From NCBI GenBank assembly GCA_036583965.1, contig JAZBQD010000030.1:82836800-82900799 (forward strand): a stretch of 64,000 bases of DNA. Reading direction: 5' to 3'. Both the position numbers and the translations under genes were made by a program. Positions 29,750 through 40,640 of this stretch are shown piece after piece. The notes beneath the pieces were generated by a model. It did no database searches, was not told where the DNA came from, and saw nothing but the letters and a program-made list of their open reading frames with translations. Within the stretch, counting starts at the first letter, position 1, and the number at the start of each line of letters is the position of its first letter. Origin of the DNA: Prunella strophiata. Taxonomy: Eukaryota > Chordata > Aves > Passeriformes > Prunellidae.

Positions 29750-29870
29750 CAGCTATAGTAGGTTGACCCTGCCTGACCCAGGCACCCACCAAACAGATTT
29801 ATCGCAACAGCATTCTATTGTCTGTACTCATCTATAAGGAGAGGTGAGAAAAAATAGAGAGAAGAACAAT
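29750..29870 (+). mobile_element. Possible remnant of an avian endogenous-retrovirus-like LTR element
   Basis: The stretch GTTGACCCTGCCTGACCCAG, followed by GCACCCACCAAACAG and then a GAGAGGTGAGAAAAAATA tract, resembles a sequence I remember as common in bird LTR/ERV repeats (a GACCCTGGCTG...GTGCCCACCAAAG...GAGAAAATA arrangement). Only about 120 bp are alike, and no LTR ends, primer-binding site or coding remnant were seen. It could be coincidence. Confidence 0.3.
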
Positions 29871-31979
29871 GCATTGATCAAAATTCAGTGATGAGTCTGA
29901 AATACAATCAAAATGATCCAAGTCCCTTCCCAATGCTTTCTCCTCAATTCCACATCACAACATATTTGATGTGATAAATTATAAATGAAACTGAACATCA
30001 GATCAAGATTACAGTAAAAATTTTTCATAAATGTATTGTTAATCAAAGTAAAAACACCACAGCTTTAGCCAGTTTAGCTAATTGTGTTAGCTATTTCATG
30101 ACAGTTTCCTGTTTATTACATAGCTCTCGGTTTTCAAAACTCTGATGAACATGAGTCAATATTACTACATTAAAGGATGCCTAATTAAGTTGTTAAAACA
30201 TTATAGCTAAACTTGCAAGTTAACCTGAAGATTTTAGAATTTGCTTAGCAGAGAAGTCTCAGAAATCTATTTTTTAAAAGAAAGAAAGTATTTCAGCTTT
30301 TAGTATCTTGCAGCCCTTTATCTACCCAACTTGTTTCTATCCTGGTAATTTAATGAAATTGCTCTTGTATAGTTCATAGCAATATTCATTAGAATTGCAG
30401 ATTTTTCTAAAACCATGCAAGAAGCAAGTTCAATTTTTTTCCACATAAAGATGGATGAAGAAAACATAAAATTATATGCTTTAAGAAAATTAATATTAAG
30501 CAGGAACAGACTCAAGCAATGGAATCTAGAAAAACTAAATACAGCTGACAAAAATCTACATAAATTAGCTGAACATACCTTTAAAATAATACCAATGGAT
30601 TTCCAGGAAGTTTTAAAACCTTTTTCACCTTGTTTCAAGAATTTCAGATTCAGTCTGAAAGACTTTGTCAGCCTTTCATGCTACTCTTTTACACTCAAAC
30701 CCCCATTATTATGTCCTACCCTTAAATTAATATGCTGTCATTTAAAATTTCTTCTGTCATTGCATGGCAACAAGAATCACATCTCTAAGAATTATGAAGT
30801 GTAAATTAGGATGGTCAATTAGGATGGACAAAGAAATAGGAGAAAAATCTGCCAAATTAAACCATTTTTACTTGAAAAATACTCTACACAACACCCCTTA
30901 TTAAAAAAAAATTCCTATTATGCTGGCCTGGTGCTGGCTTAAATGTCACAACTTATATTATAAAATATATTATTTTTCTAGCTTGATCCTAGAATCTTTA
31001 TAAAGCTATTAATATTTGGCAGTTCAACTCCAAGGACTTCCTCAATTATCTCCCTCTTGCCACAACCTTTCTGAGACTGAGGGACTATTACAAAAATAGG
31101 TAGTTTCAGCTGAAGACTCAGCTAATAGAGGAGCAGAAAGAATAAAGATCATGAAAAGCTTCTAAGAAGCAAAATGCAGTTTCAAGCTTATATTGGGTTC
31201 CACTTCTGATAATTTTCAACAAAATAATGACATTCACAGTTTAACAGAATGTAGTGGCAAAAATTCAGACAGAAACTAACTCTGACAAATGCATATAGAT
31301 AAATAAAAATGCTAAGAGTTAAGGTAAGAAAGAGTGTAAGTCAGCAATTTATTAAATATTCTTTTTAGGTACTTATGAAACTAAACCAAAAGTACCTGTG
31401 GACAAACTGCTTCAAGAAACTAGAGGAAGTATAAGGACAGTAATATCACACACTGCTGTTTTCCTCTTGACTTTAAATCCTATTAATCACAATCTCTTGA
31501 GTTATTTCCTACTCTCTTGACTATACTATTCATAATGATGAAAGAAAGTACAATCTAAATGGATGCAAGAGTCACTTCCAAATCAGAATGCTTTCATTTT
31601 GTACAAATAAAACACTATCCAAAAGAGAAAGTCAAATAATAATAAATTCCAATAAACTGCCAGCTAAACGAGAAGAATTCAGAACAGGCTGAGTAATAAC
31701 CTCACCCTTCTCTCTCCTGACTTCCTCTAGTTGTTTACTGAATTCATTTCCTAGGACAACTCAGTTTCCTCAAAAGAGATCTACTATCATGAAACTCTTT
31801 TTCAGAGCTCTAATATATATACCTCTAAAACATGAGGAATAGGATTATAATCTTTTGGAGGACTGGTGTGATCCTTAATTAACATATGTATACACCTGCA
31901 CTCTCCCTTTTTTTAATGAAGAGTGGAAAAAAATGGGAAAGTACATAGCCACACTGCCCTGCCTGTGAATCACTTGTAG
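29871..31979. other. AT-rich intronic sequence, no gene seen
   Basis: Contains the longest non-repeat open frame on the plus strand (30415-30804, 129 codons). It is Lys/Leu/Phe-rich from AT-rich DNA, has no recognisable domain, and overlaps an open frame on the other strand, so it is not called. Confidence 0.55.
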
Positions 31980-32730
31980 GTTCCTAAAGCAAGTATTTCT
32001 TAATGCTTTTAATAAGTTTGCCAACGAGTTTGTGGACTGCTGGTCTTCAATAAGCTTTTAGGACACTTTGCTGATGCTATTTTGATAGTCACAAAGCCCT
32101 GGTTAACATCAGGAATGAAGCACTGAATTGCTTAATTAGACCAAATGCATGCATGTAACATTTGCACTTTGCTCAACCGTAATAATGCTTTGTGAAAGCT
32201 GGAATAGCTCTGTAATTAATATGGCCAATCTATTAATAAAATCTAAACCACAGGAAATAAAAAACAACTTATTTTTTAAGATAGTGAAAAATGAGTGCTA
32301 AAGGAAAGAGCAGACTTCTGTGTTCAAACATCTGCAGCATTATTGAAGCCCCAACAGCTGTTGCTCGCTTTAATCCCATGGAGACAAATTAATGATATCT
32401 GCATTGCTATATGTTTCTCTTGATAATCTGACAGACCCTGAGAGCCTTGCTGCAGTTAGACTCATACATACATGAAATAAATTCTGCAGATATTAGGATT
32501 TCCTTGGCTTCAAACGGTTGCCTTGGACACAAAGAGACACAGACTTAAAAATAGAGCAGTTTCTACATGTGGATTAGACAGTCAGCATTCCTTGGGCCAG
32601 ACAAATGAAGATAAATCATAGCTAAGAAAGGCTGGGAAGAAGCTTTCTTGCCGTTTCATCTGATTGCTAAATTAAATCAATTGGGGTTGAGAGAATATTG
32701 CAATCACAGATAGCTGCACCAGTATTTTTC
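31980..32730. promoter_or_regulatory. Candidate conserved non-coding element (unproven)
   Basis: This 750-bp stretch lacks simple repeats and transposon similarity and is dense in homeodomain-type cores: GCTTAATTAG near 32132, TAATTAATATGG near 32214, and ATTAATGATATC near 32390. It also has ATGCATGCATG near 32145 and an E-box, CAGCTG. Texture of this kind is common in vertebrate developmental enhancers. There is no direct evidence of conservation from one sequence. Confidence 0.2.
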
Positions 32731-33484
32731 CAATGGCAAAGTATTCTTTCATCTTTAGATTACTTCAGCCAATAAAGGTATTCCACAGTTAACATTTCAT
32801 TCTCATTTCATCAGCTTATCAAGATCAGTTACTGCACAAGGAGATCATTGAAGAGAAAATTTTGCATAATCTCTAGACAGATTTTAACAGTTTGTCATGC
32901 AGATCTTTCCCACTCTTCTTCCCAAACATCAAATTAACTTTTAAAAGTTATCATTTAAAACATGTATGCAAGTTGACAGCAATGACATAGCTAATTGCTA
33001 TGACAGCAATTAGCCACTATTGTGGATATAAAGAAAGAAAAGTTACATCTCCATTTTTTCCTTCTGTATACAATCCAAAAAAAATAAACCAGTCATGAGG
33101 TCCCATATCTGTTTATCATGTCTTGGTCAGTTTCACCCTGTAATAAATAATCCCATATAGGTAGGCTAAAATTTTGCCACAGAATTAATCACATATTTGT
33201 CTGACCTCCAACACCTGAGCATAATCAATGTCCATGTTCCAAATGTGTCCCTGATCTGTTATGCACTTCCTAAAGAATGTCAGTATTGCGTAGATTAAAA
33301 GAATAGTTATACTCTCATTCACAGCATTGTGAATAAATGAAGAGGGGGAAAATGGAATTCTAAGAGTTACCAACAGATAAAAACAATATGTGAATTGTTT
33401 TCCCACATTACACTTATAGCCAGGTTGATGGAGTAAAGACTCACTAAACACACTATAAAGTGTATGGGAAATTAACTGAGCTCA
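32731..33484. other. AT-rich intronic sequence, no gene seen
   Basis: Short spacer between the candidate conserved stretch and a CR1 copy. No exon or RNA gene was recognised. Confidence 0.55.
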
Positions 33485-34450
33485 CATGGGTGCCATCAGT
33501 GGTACTAAGTACAGCTGAGAGCCAGTTACTATTACCATTCCTCAGGGATCAATCACTCAATCTGGTATTCTTTCACATCTTCATTAATGACCTCAGTCCT
33601 TGAGGTGGCATTCTGGGAAAGTGTGCATAACACTGCTGGGAATAATCATCATGCTGAAGGCCTGGTTTGCTGCTCAGAAACACCTTGAAAAGCTGGAGAA
33701 GTGAGCTGACAGAAAACTCACAAAACTCAACATAAACAAATGTAAAGTTCTGCAGCTGGAAGGAAGTAAATCCACACAATGGCTTCACAGGAAAGGACTC
33801 GAGGACTAAAGGACTAAGTTGACCAGGAACCAGCAGTGTGCTGCTGTGGGGGCAAGGGACAACCACACAATGATATGCATTAACTAAAGCATTTCCAGGG
33901 GGTTGAAGGACATTATTGCTCCCCTCTGTTTAGCCCTTGAGAGGCCTCCTCTAGAGTGTTGTGACAATTTGGGGATTCTCAGTACCAGACCCTGACATAC
34001 TGGAGCAAGTCTATCAGGGGATCATCAAGATCATTGAAAAACATGAAGTATGAAAAAAAATTCAGAAAATTTATTCAGACTAAAGTGAAGCCTTAGGGCT
34101 TCACAGACTAAAGGGGAGCTCCTCAACTACATCAATGGAAGGGTATATAAAGAGTATGAAGCCATACTCTCCTCAAGAAGTAGGACAAGAGGCAATGGAT
34201 GCAAGGCAGAACACAGAAATTTCCAGTTAGATACACATTAGATTTTCTTGAACCATGGCAGTGGCCAAACAAACTGGAACAGGCTGCCCAGAGAGGCTCT
34301 GGAATCTCCAATTTTGCAGATGCTCAGAACTGCCCTGCTCAGGCTGCAGCCCTGAGCAATCTGATCTAACTGAAGCTGCTTTAAGTGGAGGTCTGGACTA
34401 GATGACTGGATTTCCAGAAGTCCCTTGCAACCTAAATTACTCCATGATTT
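33485..34450 (+). mobile_element. CR1 LINE, older 5'-truncated copy, plus strand
   Basis: Similarity to CR1 begins near CATCTTCATTAATGACCTC (the FNIFINDL-type reverse-transcriptase region). It continues through AATGTAAAGTTCTGCAGCTG (a KCKVLHL-type region) and AACTGGAACAGGCTGCCCAG (the HWNRLP region), and ends with GGTCTGGACTAGATGA and TTACTCCATGATT near 34450. The copy is much more diverged than the 40-kb one. It has several indels, and the coding frame is not readable over long stretches. A small hairpin duplication sits inside it at 34076-34113. Inactive. Confidence 0.88.
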
Positions 34451-37358
34451 TAAGCATGAATCAGAATTATTGTTCTCTAATTTTTTTCTATCAGTAGCTA
34501 CACATTTTTTTGGAAATTAAAAAAGCAAAACAGTATCAACTTTTTAAATAACTAATATTTGGACTTAATTACCACTTTTTCACATCCAAAATAAGCCTAT
34601 GTTTAGCTGATTCACACATTCCTAGTCAATTAAGGATTGAAAACATGAATTTCATTCATTCTAAGGACATACATAAAAACACATTCATGCATTGATTGAA
34701 TCAGGTGTCCAAAAAAATGGACAGAGTGGCAAATGATAACAAACAAGATTATGATTCTCACTCTGCAACTCAAACAACCTTTATGCTAGACTGGAATACC
34801 ATAAAAGTGTCCACCTCTTCTGACTCAAGTCAGTCTTCTTGTGACTACAAAGAAACTTCAAATCTAAAGGAATTACTAGATTTACACTCTGCTCCATTAA
34901 AAACTTTTAAAAACTTTAAAAACTGCCTATAGTTTGTCTACCACTTGGAAAACCCAGTACTGAACACTGAGAAAGCCTGCCTGTGAAAAGGACTGCTCCT
35001 GCTCTTGCAATCACACTTCAAAGACTTTCATTTAAGAAAAAAGAAATTGAGCAGATAAATATGGAAAACCTAAATTTCATCAGTCTTTCTCAACCAGATC
35101 ACTGATGAGTCAAAATCATCCCCCCTATGTTCTCCTTCACATCTGATTTTGGTAATTGCATGTATCATGAATTAGAGGCTTCTGCTGCTAATATTTTTTC
35201 CATGACCACATAAAGATGTCTAAACTCATGAGAATTTTCTATCATACACCTTAATCAATGCTTTACCACCTGATTACTTGAAATCTGGATTTTAATTTCG
35301 ACTGCTTTGGCATTTTCTTAGTTAATCATGAGCTACCTTGAATTCCATTATATTTGCACATAAAAACAAAACAAACAAACAAAAAAAAACCAAATGAACA
35401 AAAAAAACAGTAGTTTTTGAGAGCATACAAACTTTAGATTGATTAACTTCTGTGAACTTTAGAAAATTTTAAGATTCATCCATCAGTGATTATAATGTAC
35501 TTCACACAGAGAAAAACACCATTACTTAGAATACATTGACATTTGCAGTGTTAAAATGTTACAACTGTAAGAGTTGACATTTATACAAGTAGCCCTCAAA
35601 TTTTGAATTTCAGTACAGCTTGTATACTAGGGTAGTAGTAGGCCTTTAATATTAATCATATTTATTAGGAAGAGATTATATGAAGGGTAAAATTCACTAT
35701 AGTTGTGTTGCACACACTGTTATAAATGTCCCATTTGCTAAAGAGGTGGTAAGCATGACAGAACGGCAGCAGAAAAAAGGCACAAAACCACATACAGAAT
35801 GAGTTATGGAAGAGTAGTCAACTGTGCAACAGTTCTACTGGCAGGGAGAAATAAATGTTACAAAGATGGGGCAATGGTGTAAGTTAGAACAGGATAAGCT
35901 ACAGGTAAAGGAAAGGAAAGGCAGAAATAGGACTTCACAAGGAAAATGAGAGCAAGAAATTATGAAAGAAATGAGGTAAAGATGAATTATTTTATGGAGA
36001 TGGGGAAAGAAAGCAGAGGAACACAGAGCAGACTCCTTACTCTGTAATACATATCAGTAATGAATCTCAGTGTCTTAATTCACTCTTTCCACATGGTATT
36101 CTGATTATATGCTCTTATGTAAATAATTAACATTTAGCCATGTAATGTCAGCAGCTTGAAGTGGGAACTCTTAAAAAAGAAAAGGGAGACAGAGAGAGTG
36201 CCTGGGCTTTATTTCCACACTCTGCCAATGTCAGACTGTATGAATTAAACCCCAGAAATTAACTAATTCTCCCTTCAGATTCCCATTTCCCTTCTTTCAA
36301 CATGTAATGATCATCTCTTCCTCTGTTCCTTTACTTTATCCAGCACATTGGAAGTCTAGACTTCAATGCACTCATGTAAGACAAGAAATACAAAGGAAAG
36401 CAATTCCATTTCTACCCTATGATGTACTTATTCACCAGTACAGGAAAAGAAGGAGGTGCTAATCTCTGCATTCATCTGAATAACCAAAACTGAAAATTCT
36501 GGTCAGTCAATCCTCAGAAGTAGAAAATAATATTTTAGGTGTAAGACTAAAGAAGAATACATAAATTGGACTAGCTTTCATGGCTTCCTACAGCAACATG
36601 GAATCAGCTCAGTGAATTAGAGGATAACTTCTGCTTTCATTCCCCTGCATAAAGAAATAGTGTCTTCAAGCATGGTTCTAAGGTTTTATCCAAACCTGTA
36701 CATTAGTCTGTTCTACCATTTACCCTTCCCATAAAACTTTCAGTTACTAATTGCTGAAAGATTTCTCCTCCTTTAACTAATTTATGTTTGTTTACTGACA
36801 TTATATACTCAATACTCCCTTTCAGGCACAAAATTACCATCTCCAGACAAAGAAATCTCAGGCAGGGATTGCACTCCCAGTGTAGGAAAGCACTGTGAAA
36901 AGCACAGGGATTTTCAAGTCAGTGTTCACCACTAGGCAAAGATCCAGCCAATCAATATACAGCTGTCACTAACAAACACAGGACTCTGTGCTCTGTAAAG
37001 CAGTCAGAACAGCTACAGGGATCCACAAAGTAGCTGCCCCTTTATAACCTTTGTGAGAGCATGATTTAGAAAGGTCCTTCTGGTCACAAAGCCAACTGAG
37101 AATTTAAGAGCCCAAATATCCTTTAGCTTGTAGACACATCTAGAAATCCCACAATAATGGCAACACTTTCTTTTCTTTATAGCACACCTTTTATTCCCTC
37201 CATCATGAAGCATAACCTGTATTATGTCTAGGACAACAACCAACAATTTTTCCATTCATGGCTTCTCTCAGCAGGGACACCTCCATACTTGATTGGCACA
37301 AAAAGATTGTATTGTGTCCTGCATACCTGACATAAGAGCAGCCTCAACACTCCCACTA

Positions 37359-37359
<1 letters not shown>
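34451..37359. other. AT-rich intronic sequence, no gene seen
   Basis: No exon or RNA gene recognised. Short A-rich low-complexity runs occur at about 35365-35410, and a TTAAAAACT-type reiteration near 34895-34922. Confidence 0.55.

Positions 37360-37397
<38 letters not shown>
37360..37397. repeat. Poly-T tract (T6 C T31)
   Basis: T6 at 37360-37365, a C, then 31 uninterrupted T at 37367-37397. On the minus strand this is a poly-A run lying about 27 nt beyond an AATAAA (37429-37434). Confidence 0.95.
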
Positions 37398-37640
37398 CCT
37401 TTTTCCTAAGGAAAAGGTCTAGCAAAATTTTATTGATATACTCTATAGAGGGAACAATGGGCAGCACCAAATTTGTTTGTAACACAAAAGATGGGAGATG
37501 CAGGTACAAAGTGATTCTGTCTTTTCCTTCCAACATCCACAGGAAAACCAACAAATCCTCTTAGCAGGTCTCTTGGAATCTGTTCGCTTAACAGAATTAT
37601 AGAATAATAGGGGTAGAAAAGACCACGTTGCCATGCACCT
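37398..37640 (-). mobile_element. Possible retroposed, polyadenylated 3' end on the minus strand
   Basis: On the minus strand AATAAA occurs at 37434-37429, followed after about 31 nt by the 31-A tract. That is the layout of a polyadenylated transcript 3' end copied into the genome. Sequence further 5' (37435-37590) is not recognised and shows no coding domain. At 37598-37625 the plus-strand text ACAGAATTATAGAATAATAG, followed by GGGTAGAAAAGACC, faintly resembles a reversed CR1 3' tail. I found no target-site duplication. Chance AATAAA near a poly-A microsatellite is a fair alternative. Confidence 0.25.
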
Positions 37641-40136
37641 GATCCATTAAAAATTGAAACTGAGCCATGGGCTTGCATAGTTGAATTATATCAGAAAAAA
37701 TACATTCAAGATTCAAAGCCATCTAAGAATGCTAAAAAATATTTCAATTCTCCATATTAAGAGCAAAACTCTCTTTCCTTTTCATTAATATTAATGCTGG
37801 TTTTTTTATTATTAGTCTTACTATCATATTTTCAAATATTAAACTGTTCTTATATTAACCCACAAGTTTCTGATTCTCCTCCCCATCTCACCTGACAGGG
37901 TCAGAGGGTACTAACTTTGTGCCAGAGCTTAAAAGAACAGAAGGAAAGGAGATGAGGAGAGACTAAGTGAGGCAGCGTGAGCCCAGGTGAGAAAATGCAA
38001 GGCAAGGCAAGTGAACAAGCCAAGGGGACACAAACTTTGCCACACAATTGTCCCCTAGAGAAAACAAAAACCCCAAAACAACAACATCATACTTAGTTCA
38101 AAGGCTTTCTAAAAGTATACACAGTTTTTGAGAGGAGAAAATGAGTGAGGAAACTAGAGGTGATAAGAAAAATAAGATTGATCTCCAGAGAATCTGTTGG
38201 AAGAATAAGCAGAAAAGAAGGAGTATTTCATACTGTACTTCCTACTTTCAGGCTCTACCTTTAAGCTATGGATTGGATAGATCTGTAAGTTTTGGTTATC
38301 TGAAAGAAAATACAGAACCAAACAAAGGGACCTTGAATAGAGACATTTCTACACAGCATTATTGGCAAATATTAGAATCAATAATTCATTGATTAAAGTT
38401 AATTTCTGCAAAATGTATACTATAGAAAATAGAGGAATGCGTTTGTAGAGTAACAGATTTTGACCATTCACATGAATGACATTAAAAATTGCAGGCTGAT
38501 TTCATAATGCACTAATTTTAAATCAACGAGTGAGCAGGGATTTGATTTACATGCCAAAAAGCTGTAGAGCTTACTTCCAACAAATGAATTCTCCTACCAT
38601 GATGTAGAATTTACCATATGTCAGATGCCTTCAAGCAAATCACACTGAACCTCCACCTAAGCCTTTATCTTCTTTATTCAAGGACTGTTTCTTGCTTAAC
38701 TATATCAAATAGTTAGGGGAAAATAAAGATTTTTGTTCACCTTTGCATTCCCCCCAGTAAAAACATTTCATAAATTATATGGAAATAGATTATGGGGTAG
38801 TATGTGGAGTGTATCATAGTGCCTCCCTTCAAAATATGAGCTGGGTTACCTTCCTCATCTAGTTTTCCAATCACTCTAATATGAATTACTCATCCTACTT
38901 TTAGATTATATAGGTTATGTTCCTTTTGTATTCTGAGTATCTGCAACAATCACTGAAGAGGGATGCAAAATATTCATGGAAATGACTGCAGAGTGAGAAA
39001 AATAAAAAACAAAACAAGACAAACCTAGCTACCAACAACTAAATACCTAGTTTGGGTAGGATTCAATAGAGAACTCCTGAGCTCAAGTCCTGGCTTTTTT
39101 CTAGGCCAGGCAAAAATTGTGATCTACATTCTCCTTACATTCCATCAGAAAGGCCTCGAATTATTTAATTATTTACTTTATCTCTGTTGCAAGTTCAAGA
39201 AATTCTCCTGGCTCATGAGTAGAAAACTGCTCTTTAAAAGGCTATTAGAAACTCGCAGGTTTTAAATGAGACATGTCACTTTACAGCTTATCCAAAGGAA
39301 AGAAAACACAAAAGCTAATTTTCCATTCTCCTCAACCAGCTTCACCACCCACAAGCCCTTCTGCTCAAGAGGCTGCCATGCTTTTTGCAGGCTCATCTCA
39401 TGTTGACTCTGAGTGAGTTTCATGTAAGTTTCTTTTGTCCAGTTTATTTGTTTCTTTCAAACCAGTCCTGAAAAAGATGAAGTCAAGCAACATGCAGGCA
39501 TTCCATCCTTCAAAAACTATTTGTCAGGTAATATACCCAAGGATTCTGTGTTAAAACCCTCTGAATTTCCACCAGAAAGTTAGATCCCTAGCCATTTCCA
39601 ATACCTCATGTACAGAGATATCCAAAAGCTATGTAGTAAAACTAAGATTAATACAAGTATTTAACCAAAGATGGAACTACAGCTGGCTTGACACAATACC
39701 AGTGTAAGATGCCTTTTAAGTCTCAAAACTACTTTCATCACTGGCAATCCCAGAAATTTAGGACAAGCTGATTAAGAAACCAAAATATTTTCTTTAAACA
39801 GCAAGAGGATCTTAAACCCTACCTAAATCATGCCTCATTGCAGAACTTACACCTCTTTGCTGCAGGCAGAAGAAGATCATTAAATGGCAGCAAGTCATAG
39901 CAGGTGTTCAGTTGTGTACAGAAGCAACACCACCTGGAAGCCCCTATTTTCCAGCTCTCCTAGGAGAGCCCATAACATTTGCAGCTGATGCAAATTTACA
40001 GTAAGAAAACAGGCACTAAAGGATACGGTAAAGAGAGAAACATGAGGAGAGCCCAGAGAGCATGGAAGGCCTTTCCACTTAGCTTTAGGATGTGCTTATA
40101 TGTTGAATGTGCTACCTGCCACTTATCTGTCTTATC
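37641..40136. other. AT-rich intronic sequence, no gene seen
   Basis: No exon, RNA gene or clear transposon recognised before the CR1 copy that starts near 40137. Confidence 0.55.
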
Positions 40137-40640
40137 TTGTCCTGGGGTCCATCAGGCACACATCACCAGCCAGCTGAGGGATTGTTCCACCCTGCTCTGC
40201 ACCGGGGCAGCCTCACCTTGAATACTGTGTGCAGTCTGGAGCATCACAGTATAAGAAAAATATTAAACTGTTGGAGAGTATCCAAAGTAGGAACACAAGG
40301 ACGTTGAACAGCCTTGAGGGGAAGCTGTATGAGGAGAGTCTGAGGTCACTTGGTCTGTTCAGCCTGGAGGAGACTGAGAGGAGGCCTCGTTGCAGTCCAC
40401 AGCTTCCCCATAAGGGAGAGTGGAGGGGCAGGCACTGATCTCCTCTTTCTGATGACCAGACACAGGACCCGAGGGAATGGCATGAAAGTGTATAAGGGGA
40501 GGTTTAGGTTGGATATTAGGAAAAGTTTCTTCACCCAGAGGGTGGCTGGGCACTGGAACAGGCTCCCCAGGGCAGTGGTCACAGCACCAATACCTGACAG
40601 AATTCAGAAGTATGTTCCACTGGAGCTGCATTCTGCTGCT
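40137..40640 (+). mobile_element. CR1 LINE, truncated at both ends, plus strand, best-preserved coding motifs
   Basis: Similarity starts near TGTCCTGGGGTCCATCAGG and runs to about CAGAATTCAGAAGT, stopping before the CR1 3' UTR and terminal octamer repeat. Translations in two plus frames give reverse-transcriptase C-terminal motifs: GKLYEESLRSLGLFSLEE (near 40318-40371), then RTRGNGMK, GRFRLDIRKSFFTQRV and GHWNRLPRAVVTAP (about 40455-40590). At least one frame change separates the two parts, so the copy is non-functional. CR1 insertions are normally truncated at the 5' end, so loss of the 3' tail implies a later deletion or rearrangement near 40640. Confidence 0.93.

Noticed and set aside
30415..30804. 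129-codon plus-strand open frame
   Set aside because: No recognisable domain, AT-driven amino-acid composition, overlapped by a minus-strand frame, inside an intron with no supporting signals.
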